64,000 nucleotides of DNA from Actinomycetes bacterium (lineage in GTDB: Bacteria > Actinomycetota > Acidimicrobiia > Acidimicrobiales > Ilumatobacteraceae), in the NCBI GenBank assembly GCA_025358125.1, contig JANYKS010000020.1:44577-108576 (forward strand), in the 5' to 3' direction. Both the position numbers and the translations under genes were made by a program. Shown piece by piece: positions 17,416 through 24,918 of the stretch (positions are counted from its first letter, which is position 1; the number at the start of each line of letters is the position of its first letter). The notes beneath the pieces were generated by a model. That model was not told the origin of the DNA and ran no database searches. It saw nothing but the letters and a program-made list of their open reading frames with translations.

Positions 17416-18069
17416 CTATCCCGTGATCGTTGGCGTTGATCCCGGGACGGTGTTGACGGGAGGCCGGCTCGTGTTGAGGTCGACCGTCTGGGAGGTTCCG
17501 TCTGCGTGGACGAGGGTGTAGCTGTCGGCAGCGACGTCGGAGACGACGAGCCAGGCATGCTCGACCATCGCGGCGTCGGCACCGTTCACGACGACTCGGG
17601 TGACGTCGTCGGGGGCGACTCCAGCAAGAACGCTCGGCGATTCCGGGCGGTCACGGGATTGCTGCCAGTACTCGCCTGTAGCGATGGTGCGGTTGTCGGT
17701 GCAGCCCCCAGGGTAGCCATCGCCGGTGTCGATGATGATGCAGGTCGAGTTGACGTCTGGGTTGGCCAGGAACAGGCTGATCCCTTCGACGCTGAGGACG
17801 AACCGGGTGGGCGTGTCGGCGACCAAGGAATCGAGAGCAGCGGGTGGGATCGACGGTGTCGGGGTTGTGTCGTCAGCGGGTGCCGGTTGCGACTGGGCAG
17901 GTTGCGTTGCGGTGCCTCCGGGGGTCGGCGATGTCCGGTTGGACACTGCGATCAGTCCGATGATCCCGGCGGCGGCGATGCCGGCGACGCCAGCTCGCAG
18001 CGCGACGCGGTTCGGTCGCTTGGCCGGCGACCGGTCGGCGATTGCGACGCTCCTGGTGCCTGCGATCAC
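17416..18069 (-). CDS. Hypothetical single-pass membrane protein with extracytoplasmic domain
   Basis: 217 aa from GTG 18069. A basic N-terminus precedes one hydrophobic helix (VAGIAAAGIIGLIAVSN), then a Pro/Thr/Gln-rich linker and an exported domain with two cysteines (NSTCIIIDTG and GGCTDNRT). The topology is type II or anchored. I do not recognise the family; anti-sigma-factor-like proteins have similar plans. The same frame stays open for 21 codons upstream, reading RLSERFHERVDTIEPRFDIE, which looks coding but contains no start codon before the TGA at 18133-18135. The N-terminus may therefore have been damaged. Confidence 0.55.
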   Translation of the reverse strand: MIAGTRSVAIADRSPAKRPNRVALRAGVAGIAAAGIIGLIAVSNRTSPTPGGTATQPAQSQPAPADDTTPTPSIPPAALDSLVADTPTRFVLSVEGISLFLANPDVNSTCIIIDTGDGYPGGCTDNRTIATGEYWQQSRDRPESPSVLAGVAPDDVTRVVVNGADAAMVEHAWLVVSDVAADSYTLVHADGTSQTVDLNTSRPPVNTVPGSTPTITG

Positions 18070-18132
18070 TGCCTCGATGTCGAAGCGGGGTTCGATGGTG
18101 TCGACTCGTTCGTGGAACCGTTCGCTGAGTCG

Positions 18133-18515
18133 TCAGGCGTTCGCCAGCTTGGCGAGGATGTGATCCATCACGGGTGTGTGCTCGGCCTGGGGGCTGAACA
18201 GGATCAGCTCTGCGTCGCGGTCGACGCGAACGCTGTGGCCGGACGGCCAGTGGAAGACCTCGCCCGTGGTGCAGTTTTCGGTGGTCCCGTCGGTGTAGGT
18301 GACGACGACGTCGCCGGTGATCATGTAACCCCAGTGGGGGAATGGCACGCGTCGCCCTCGAGCCCCTCGAGGAGCGGCGCCAGGTCCGTTCCGGCGTTCA
18401 TGGTGAAGTATTCGGCTCCGATGGCGCCTGAGGCGACACCGAAGTCGGGCATCTGGCGGGCAACAGCGCCGGGCGCATTGACCTTGATCGGGATGTCGTT
18501 CTTGGAGATGTGCAT
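18133..18515 (-). pseudogene. Cupin-domain protein gene with a single-base frameshift
   Basis: The start at 18515 gives MHISKNDIPIKVNAPGAVAR and continues to GLEGDACHSP, then stops. The +1-shifted frame resumes at HWGYMITGDVVVTYTDGTTE and runs to LAKLANA at 18133. Joined, they make a complete about 127-aa cupin-fold protein (two His in ACHxPHWGY, the GEVFHWPSGH strand). The break is at a run of five G on the + strand (18333-18337); one more base there restores the frame. It is either a homopolymer sequencing error or a real inactivation. Confidence 0.75.
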
Positions 18516-18583
18516 GGGTCTTTCCTCTTGGGTTGTGTCTTGGGTTGTGTCTTGGGTTGTGTCGAGCAGAAAGGCGAGACGCT

Positions 18584-19141
18584 TCAGAGGGAGCGGCCGC
18601 TGAACGCGACGAGGCGTTCCATCGGGCTGGCGTCGTCGGATGCGGTGGTCGCGTCCTTGAACGTGTCACCGTCGCGCATCTCGGAGGTCACCGCGCCGCG
18701 GGCGAACTCGTCGACCGATGCGATCACAGCGGGTGGCAGCTCGTAGCTCAGACCGGTGGCCGTGGCGAGATCCCAGCCGTGGATGAGGCCGTCGAAGGCC
18801 ACGAACCGAGCGAACGTCGAACCGGGCATCTCGCCGACTGGAGCTGAGATCGTGCGTTCCATCGCCCCGGGGGACTTCGCTGCATCGAGCAGATCGTCCA
18901 TGACCTTGCGGAACTCGACGGCTGGCACCCGACCATAGACCGCCGGTGGCTTCAACTCTGGGGCTTCTTCGCCGCGGAACAGGTACGCGAATGATCCGCC
19001 GAGCACGATCACGTGATTCAGTACGTCGTGTACGGTGAACCTGGTGCAGGGGGTCGGGTCGTTCATTTGCATGGCTTGGATTCGGTCGACCGTTGCGCTG
19101 AGGGTCGGCAGAATGTAGGAGAGTTGTTCGGTGGGTTCCAT
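18584..19141 (-). CDS. TIGR03086 family metal-binding protein (DinB/mycothiol-dependent-enzyme fold)
   Basis: 185 aa. The family signature DPTPCTRFTVHDVLNHVI is followed by DGLIHGWDLATATG, with a His in each half positioned for a metal site. These proteins share the four-helix DinB fold with mycothiol-dependent maleylpyruvate isomerase; their substrates are mostly unknown. ATG 19141 is preferred because GAAAGGAAAT precedes it; the frame extends to 19216 without other support. It is divergent from the TPR regulator gene, with a TGACA-N5-TGTCA site between them. Confidence 0.82.
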   Translation of the reverse strand: MEPTEQLSYILPTLSATVDRIQAMQMNDPTPCTRFTVHDVLNHVIVLGGSFAYLFRGEEAPELKPPAVYGRVPAVEFRKVMDDLLDAAKSPGAMERTISAPVGEMPGSTFARFVAFDGLIHGWDLATATGLSYELPPAVIASVDEFARGAVTSEMRDGDTFKDATTASDDASPMERLVAFSGRSL

Positions 19142-19209
19142 GAGATTTCCTTTCGATGGGTGGTTGACGGGGGTCACACCTCGGCGAAACGAAGCGACAC
19201 CCAAGAGGC

Positions 19210-19226
19210 GTGACAATTGGTGTCAC
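19210..19226. promoter_or_regulatory. Inverted repeat GTGACA-N5-TGTCAC in divergent promoter region
   Basis: Arms 19210-19215 and 19221-19226 are exact inverted repeats around ATTGG. The site sits between the divergent TIGR03086 gene (start 19141) and the TPR gene (start 19301). The same TGACA-N5-TGTCA core occurs at 53134-53148 beside a WYL/YafY-type regulator, so one repressor could bind both. Confidence 0.6.
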
Positions 19227-19300
19227 AACGCGACAAGGTGCGGGGAATCAGCGTCGCCCGGACCCAGTCGACGATGGAGTCCTTCGAGAGGAGCCGGTCG

Positions 19301-21376
19301 ATGAGCGCTCTCGATCGGCTCGGCGAGCTGCGGGCAGCCGTCGAACGCGGAGACTGGCAGTTCGCACTCGACCTGCTCGCCGACGGTGGAAGCGAAGCCA
19401 TCACGGCTGAAGGTCTCGAGCTCCGAGCGCAGGCGGCCTATGGCAACGGAGACTTCGAAGCGTGTGTGTCGGCGTGGGAAGACCTGCACTCGCTCCACCT
19501 GGCGGAGGGCAACGACGCCGACGCTGCGAGAGCTGCCGCGATGATCGCCATGTATCTCATGATGGACACTGGGCTGATGGCCCCCGTGCGCGGGTGGCTC
19601 AAGCGCGCTGACCGTCTCCTGGAGGCGCACGGCGAGGTCTCCGCCCATGCGGTGATCGCAATGGTCCGTACCTACGAACGCTTCATGTGCGGAGACATGG
19701 AGGCAGCCCGCGAGCAGTCGGCACTGGCGATCGAACTCGGAGGTCGCCTCGGAGTCGGGCCGGCGGTCGTGATCGGCCGGGTCGCCGCCGCACGGATCAA
19801 GATCTTCGATGGTCACGTCGATGAGGGACTCGACTTGCTCGACGAGATCGGTGTTGTTCTGATGTCGGGGGAGGTCGACCCCCTCACGACGGGAATGATG
19901 TACTGCGAACTGATCTGTGCAGCTCAGGGACTTGCACTCCACGACCGCGCACGGGAGTGGACTGAGGTGATGGAGCATTGGCGGCACGGCGCGGCCTTCG
20001 GCGGGATCAACGGCCGATGTCGGGTCCATCGCGCCGAGCTCCTCCGGATTTCTGGGACATGCGATCTCGCCGAGGAAGAAGCACTCGGCGCCTGTGACGA
20101 GTTGCGCCCTTGGCTGCGTCGGGAGTTCGGTTGGCCGCTGGTGGAACTCGGAAACATCCGGCTACGCAAGGGCGATCTGGAGGGGGCCGAAGAGGCGTTC
20201 CTCGCGGCCCATGACCACGCCTGGTCACCGCAGCCAGGACTCGCGTTGTTGCGTTTGGCGCAAGGTGACGCCCACGCAGCGGCAGCTCTCATCGCTGACG
20301 CGATTGCGCACCCACTCGACGTTCCCTCGAAGGAGCGACCTCCTTTCGTCGATCTGCGTCTGGCCCCACTCCTCGACGCGCAAACCGAAATCGCCGCAGC
20401 CACGGGCGATGCCGACACAGCTCGGCGCGCCGCAGAAGCGCTTCAGTCGATTGCGGACTCGTACTCAAGCTCTTCTCTGAAAGCGTGCGCCGCGCTTGCG
20501 AAGGCCCGGGCCGCACTGCTTCACGATGACCTCGGACAAACGATCGATGAGTCGTCACGTGCCGTCGCCGCGTGGGCTGACATCGGCGCTCCATTCGAAG
20601 CAGCCGTGGCCCGGATGGTGCTCGGCGAAGCGCATCACCGATCCGGTAACACCGATGGAGCACTGCTGGAGTGGCGGGCGGCTCGAACAGCCTTCGAGGC
20701 GTTCGGAGCGGTGCGCTGGGCGGAGCAAGCGGAGCGTCTTGTTACGGGAACTCCCTCCCGCCCGATCTCTGTCGGGACCAGAGGGGAAGCGGCGGCGACA
20801 TTCAGGTGCGACGGCGACACGAGGACGGTCTGTTTCGCTGGGCTGACCGTGCCCATGCATGACCTCAAGGGCTTTCGGTACATCCAACGGTTGCTTGCCT
20901 CGCCTGGTCGGGAGTTCCACGTGCTCGACCTCGTGGCGGTCGAGATGGGCTCCCTCCGAGTCGGTCATGCCCTCGACCAGGGTGGGGATGCGGCGGCAAG
21001 GGACATCGGAGCAGGTCTGCCCCGCATTGATGACCAGGCGCGCGATGCCTACCGTCGCCGCTTGGCGGAAGTCGACGAAGACATCGAGGAGGCCGTGCTG
21101 TTCAACGATTTGGGTCGTGTCGAGCTAGCACAGCGCGATCGGGAGTATCTGATCAACGAACTGACGCACGCGGTGGGGCTTGCCGGGCGCCATCGATTGG
21201 TCGGCGGCTCTTCCGAACGGGCGCGCACCAGTGTCACTCGTTCACTCCGCTACGCGCTGCGACGGTTGGCACGGCATCATCCCGCTCTCGCAACCCACCT
21301 CGGACAGAGCGTGCACACCGGGACCTACTGTGTCTACACGCCTGATCCACTCGCATCGGTCCGCTGGCAGATCTGA
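19301..21376 (+). CDS. Large TPR-rich regulator-like protein
   Basis: 691 aa. The first 480 residues are Ala-rich helical repeats of tetratricopeptide type (for example ADAARAAAMIAMYLM and GDLEGAEEAFLAAHDH). The C-terminal about 190 residues form a distinct conserved module: GFRYIQRLLASPGREFHVLDL, then YRRRLAEVDEDIEEA, GLAGRHRLVGG, SERARTSVTRSLRYAL and HTGTYCVYTPDP. The same module ends the protein at 24919-27270. No Walker motifs are present. ATG 19301 has GAGAGGAG seven bases upstream; TTG 19217 and ATG 19274 are in-frame alternatives without good sites. A signalling or transcription-control role is inferred. Confidence 0.75.
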   Translation: MSALDRLGELRAAVERGDWQFALDLLADGGSEAITAEGLELRAQAAYGNGDFEACVSAWEDLHSLHLAEGNDADAARAAAMIAMYLMMDTGLMAPVRGWLKRADRLLEAHGEVSAHAVIAMVRTYERFMCGDMEAAREQSALAIELGGRLGVGPAVVIGRVAAARIKIFDGHVDEGLDLLDEIGVVLMSGEVDPLTTGMMYCELICAAQGLALHDRAREWTEVMEHWRHGAAFGGINGRCRVHRAELLRISGTCDLAEEEALGACDELRPWLRREFGWPLVELGNIRLRKGDLEGAEEAFLAAHDHAWSPQPGLALLRLAQGDAHAAAALIADAIAHPLDVPSKERPPFVDLRLAPLLDAQTEIAAATGDADTARRAAEALQSIADSYSSSSLKACAALAKARAALLHDDLGQTIDESSRAVAAWADIGAPFEAAVARMVLGEAHHRSGNTDGALLEWRAARTAFEAFGAVRWAEQAERLVTGTPSRPISVGTRGEAAATFRCDGDTRTVCFAGLTVPMHDLKGFRYIQRLLASPGREFHVLDLVAVEMGSLRVGHALDQGGDAAARDIGAGLPRIDDQARDAYRRRLAEVDEDIEEAVLFNDLGRVELAQRDREYLINELTHAVGLAGRHRLVGGSSERARTSVTRSLRYALRRLARHHPALATHLGQSVHTGTYCVYTPDPLASVRWQI

Positions 21377-21524
21377 CGTCGAGGTGCCCCAGAACGCGCG
21401 CCGCGATTCGCCGTCCATCGTTGCCTCGGTGCAATGTATGGGCGCACGGAGAGGTCATCGATCACCACCCGGCGGCCGACCGTTGACGCCAACCTGCTGG
21501 CAATCTTTTCCCACGAGCCCGGGC

Positions 21525-22151
21525 TCAGCGTCGGTGCTGTACCCGCGTGGGCGGGATAGTGGTGGCGTTGCGCCGGGTGTTGACGAGGCAGCCGTGGAGG
21601 AGCAGGGCGACCACCTCGTCCGCGATGTCGGTTGAGGTCTTGCCTCGCCGAAGGCCGCGGGTGGTCGACCAGATCATGTTGCGCAGTAGCACCTTGAGAC
21701 GCGCTGGTTTGATGTCGGTCCGGAGTTGGCCGGCGGCGAGGGTGTCGTCGATGGTTGCGACCCACAATCGGTCGTTGGCTTGGGCGTCGTCGCGGACGCG
21801 TTGGAGCCCGGGTGCTGCGGCGACGTAGGTGGGGTTGTCGTAGAACATCTGAGCTTCGTGGGTGTGTCGGTGGAAGTTCTCCAGCGTGGCCCGGATGAGG
21901 GCTTCGAAGCGGGCGACCGGTTCGAGGTCGGCGGCGCGGATCTGGTCATAGAGGTCGACGACGTGTGCGCTGCTGCGGGTCATGATCGCGGCAATGAGAT
22001 CGTCTTTGGAGCCGAAGTGGTGATACAGGCTTGCGGCTTGGATGCCGCACTCGTCGGCGATGGCGCGCATCGTGGTGCCGGCGAGGCCCCGCTCTGCGAA
22101 CAACCGAGCGCTGGTTGCCATCACCTCTTCGCGTGTGTCGGACCGTGCCAC
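21525..22151 (-). CDS. TetR/AcrR family transcriptional repressor
   Basis: 208 aa. The N-terminal helix-turn-helix reads AERGLAGTTMRAIADECGIQ followed by AASLYHHFGSKDDL, the standard TetR signature. The ligand-binding domain (residues about 60-190) is not diagnostic. Upstream at 22198-22211 lies CTAACACGCGTTAG, and an identical site precedes the phosphotransferase gene to the right, which points to autoregulation and control of that gene. Neighbours suggest a lipid, acyl-CoA or xenobiotic signal, which is inference. Confidence 0.9.
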   Translation of the reverse strand: MARSDTREEVMATSARLFAERGLAGTTMRAIADECGIQAASLYHHFGSKDDLIAAIMTRSSAHVVDLYDQIRAADLEPVARFEALIRATLENFHRHTHEAQMFYDNPTYVAAAPGLQRVRDDAQANDRLWVATIDDTLAAGQLRTDIKPARLKVLLRNMIWSTTRGLRRGKTSTDIADEVVALLLHGCLVNTRRNATTIPPTRVQHRR

Positions 22152-22197
22152 GGTACTGAACGGTAGTTGGCAGAACGTCGAGACACCGGCCTTTTCC

Positions 22198-22211
22198 CTA
22201 ACACGCGTTAG
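22198..22211. promoter_or_regulatory. TetR operator copy 1
   Basis: CTAACACGCGTTAG, near-palindromic with arms CTAAC/GTTAG, 46 bases upstream of the tetR start. An identical 14-mer occurs at 23751-23764. Two identical sites flanking the phosphotransferase gene, both upstream of leftward genes, make TetR binding likely. Confidence 0.75.
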
Positions 22212-22315
22212 TTCAAGCTTGCGTATTCACGACGTCGTCAGCGAGGTGTCACGCCCGGGTCGCGCTCGACAGGACCGCTCGGGACCGCTTGGCGCAGACG
22301 AACTGACTGTGTTGT

Positions 22316-23689
22316 TCAGCCGAGGAGCGAACGACCGAACGGCTGCATGACGTGATGGGCGGCCATCGCCGAACCCACCGGGCCCATCAGCGCCTTGTAG
22401 CGCCGCCACCGCCGGTTGAACAGCACCACGAGTTCGCGATCGTGCGCTCCGTCGTCGGCGAGAACGAACCGCTCGAGCTCGGCCTCGCACTCGTCCCAGC
22501 CGACCGGCGCCCGGCCGCCGATCAACGCAGCAACGTCGGCTCGGTCCTCGTCGACCACTTCGGCGCCGATCTCGTCGAACCGCTGGAGGTGGCGCGCGAG
22601 ACGAAACGCGATCCGCACCTGGTACTTGACGAACGGATCGTCGACCTCAATCGCACCGAGCGACCGCGACAGGTGCGCGTGAGGCGCCAACACCGGCGAC
22701 GAGGCCATGTCAGGGACCGGCACGTCCTCTAGCTCGATGCCCAGGTACTCGGCCATCGTCTCGATCGTGTGCAGATTGGTCTCGCTCACCCAGTGGGCGT
22801 AGGTCATGTAGTCGGTGGCCGGGATCGGCTCGGCCAGCGGCCGATGGAACGCCAACGCGTTTGTCAACGTGAAGAAAAGGTGGTGATACTGGATCGCGGC
22901 CATGTCGACCGGCTTGCCCGTCAGCTCGCCATAGCGGGCGTAGAGCTCGTCGAAGTCGCCGAACGGGATCACGGTCTCACGCATCCGCCACGCGGCCAGG
23001 TCCATCATCGGATCGCCCAGGTGGCCGATCTCGACGTCCATCACCGAAGTGAAATGGCCGTGCTCGTGGTGGAACTGGCCGGAGTCCCACACCACCGGCG
23101 CCTCACGATCCGATAGCGGCAACGGATGCCGTGAAAGTCAACCGAGCACGAACTCCATCAACGGGTCCGGACGCACCTTGTTCGCGCGGAACACCCGCAC
23201 GTACTGGCGAGCCCCGACGTGTGCCGCATCGGCCGGCGAGTCGCCCCGCACGATTCCGGCCTCGACGAACGGCTCGATCGGCAGCTCATGGATCCGCACC
23301 AACTCCTGCAGGTACTCGTCCACGATCACCGCACGATCAGCGGAGCTGACGCCGGCGAAGTCCGGCTTCCCGGGCAGCGCCTCCATCGCGTACGCCCGCG
23401 GGTTGTCGCACCAGCCGTAGACCTTGGGCACCCGGATCCCGTGATCCTCCAGCACCTTCTGGAACCGCATCTCGTGATCGAGCGGGAACTGCAGCACCGC
23501 GTCCGAGCGCTCGCCGCGCACCACCACCCGATCGACAGCACCGTTTCGCTCGATGTCCACGAACCACATCGGGCGCCACCGCGGCTGCCGCGACCACGAT
23601 GTCACCGTGCCGCCGAGCAGCGACTCCAACCACGACACGATCCGGGCGTCATCGCTCGAACCTCCTGAACCAACAGAACCATCACTCAT
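22316..23689 (-). pseudogene. Phosphotransferase (APH/choline-kinase fold) gene interrupted by in-frame TGA
   Basis: Two open frames in the same phase, 23138-23689 and 22316-23122, together encode one kinase-like protein of about 457 residues. The N-lobe has VVRGERSDAVLQF and VPKVYGW. The C-lobe has VVWDSGQFHHEHGHFTSVMD and GHLGDPMMDLA, the catalytic and metal-binding region of aminoglycoside-phosphotransferase-like enzymes. The TGA at 23138-23140 falls in FVLG-stop-LSRHPLP, where family members usually have Trp, so it is best explained as TGG to TGA. Many such genes accompany acyl-CoA dehydrogenases. The TetR operators bracket it. Confidence 0.8.
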
Positions 23690-23749
23690 CGGTCGTTCCT
23701 CTCGGCATCCTGCACGCCAAGCTCAGAGCGCTCAGCACGAATGTCGCAG

Positions 23750-23765
23750 CCTAACACGCGTTAGG
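23750..23765. promoter_or_regulatory. TetR operator copy 2
   Basis: CCTAACACGCGTTAGG, containing the same 14-mer found upstream of tetR, 61 bases upstream of the phosphotransferase start. The flanking C and G extend the arms by one base pair relative to copy 1. Confidence 0.75.
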
Positions 23766-23976
23766 TGGACGCATCTCCGCTGCCATTTGCAGTCCTGCCC
23801 TCGCGTGAGCGGTTGCACTGCGGCGTTGATCCGAGCCGCGGCGGCATTTCGAAGCGAGGATCCCGTGGATTGCCAGTAAGCCACCCTACCCGTGACGTCG
23901 AAAGCGGGTCGGTGGCTCCTTTCGTGGGGCCTCTCGATTCTGGGCTGAACGGGTTGCACGACGATTCCACCGGGTT

Positions 23977-24840
23977 TCAGGGTCCCTGCCTGTGTTCAGC
24001 CGGCGGAGACCAGTCCTCGGTCGACTGCAACGCGATGGCGAACTGCTCGGGGTGAGCAAGTGGGGGAAAGTGACCCGAGTCGGGCCAGATCGCGAACCTG
24101 GCTTGGGGCAACACGCTCTCGACCCACTCCACGTATCCAGCCGGCTGTTCGTCTCCGGCAACGACGAGGTACGGCACACCCGAGCCGCGGACGCTGCCGA
24201 GGGCCATCGCCAAGAGCGCGGGGAGCCACCCAAGCGGACCTTCGAGAAGGTCGTGCTGATAGGCGAGGAACAGATCCTGGCGTGGGGTGGTGCTTCCCTC
24301 GAGCAGCTGTTGCGCGGCTTGCGGCAGACGCTCGATGTGGAACCCTCGGGCAAGGCCTTGCCAGACATCGGCAAACTGCGGGCCCCTGATCTGATCGACG
24401 ATCGATCGCAGGAACAGCTGAAAAGGCTCGACCTGCAGGCTGGCATCGACGTTGACGGCCCCGCCGGTCGGATATGCCGCGGCGTAGAGGGTGGCCATGA
24501 TGCCGCTGAGCGAATGACCGACCATGATCGGAAGCTTGAAGCCAACTGCCTTCACCGCTTCGTGGACGTTCACCAGCGCCGGCAACATGCCCCACTGGTC
24601 GTTTTCCACCGATTGGCCGTGCCCAGGCAGATCAAGGGTCAGAACGCGACGGTCGGGATCAATCCGCCGGAGTTGGGTGAGAGTCGGCGCCCACATCGCC
24701 CGGTCATAGGTGAGACCGTGCAGGAGCACGATCGGCGGACGGGTGTCGCTGAGGTTGCCGGTGAGATCGCCAGCAAGACCAGCGAACAAGCTTGGGTCGA
24801 CATTGCCGGTCGATGACATGGTGGGGGGATTGAGGGACAT
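23977..24840 (-). CDS. Alpha/beta hydrolase
   Basis: 287 aa. The oxyanion-hole strand is IVLLHGLTYDRAMW, the nucleophile elbow is VGHSLSG (Ser), the acid strand is LVVAGDEQPAGY and the catalytic His lies in DSGHFPPLAHP. The layout matches esterases or haloperoxidase-like hydrolases; the substrate cannot be predicted. It is downstream of, and in the same direction as, the AAA regulator gene (78-base gap), which may control it. The 210 bases between this stop and TetR operator copy 2 show nothing. Confidence 0.87.
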   Translation of the reverse strand: MSLNPPTMSSTGNVDPSLFAGLAGDLTGNLSDTRPPIVLLHGLTYDRAMWAPTLTQLRRIDPDRRVLTLDLPGHGQSVENDQWGMLPALVNVHEAVKAVGFKLPIMVGHSLSGIMATLYAAAYPTGGAVNVDASLQVEPFQLFLRSIVDQIRGPQFADVWQGLARGFHIERLPQAAQQLLEGSTTPRQDLFLAYQHDLLEGPLGWLPALLAMALGSVRGSGVPYLVVAGDEQPAGYVEWVESVLPQARFAIWPDSGHFPPLAHPEQFAIALQSTEDWSPPAEHRQGP

Positions 24841-24918
24841 GATGATCCTTTCGGGTTGGTTTCACCCGAGAGGCGTACGGTCGCGATGAACGATTTGTTC
24901 ACGACCACGGATAGCGCC

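Noticed and set aside
17167..17439. 90-codon open frame on the plus strand in the orphan spacer
   Set aside because: No family resemblance or ribosome site, and it runs through the palindrome and the hairpin.
23138..23140. Selenocysteine or reassigned UGA codon in the phosphotransferase
   Set aside because: No selenocysteine context would fit a Trp position, no recognisable insertion element was seen, and UGA is used as a normal stop by most genes here.
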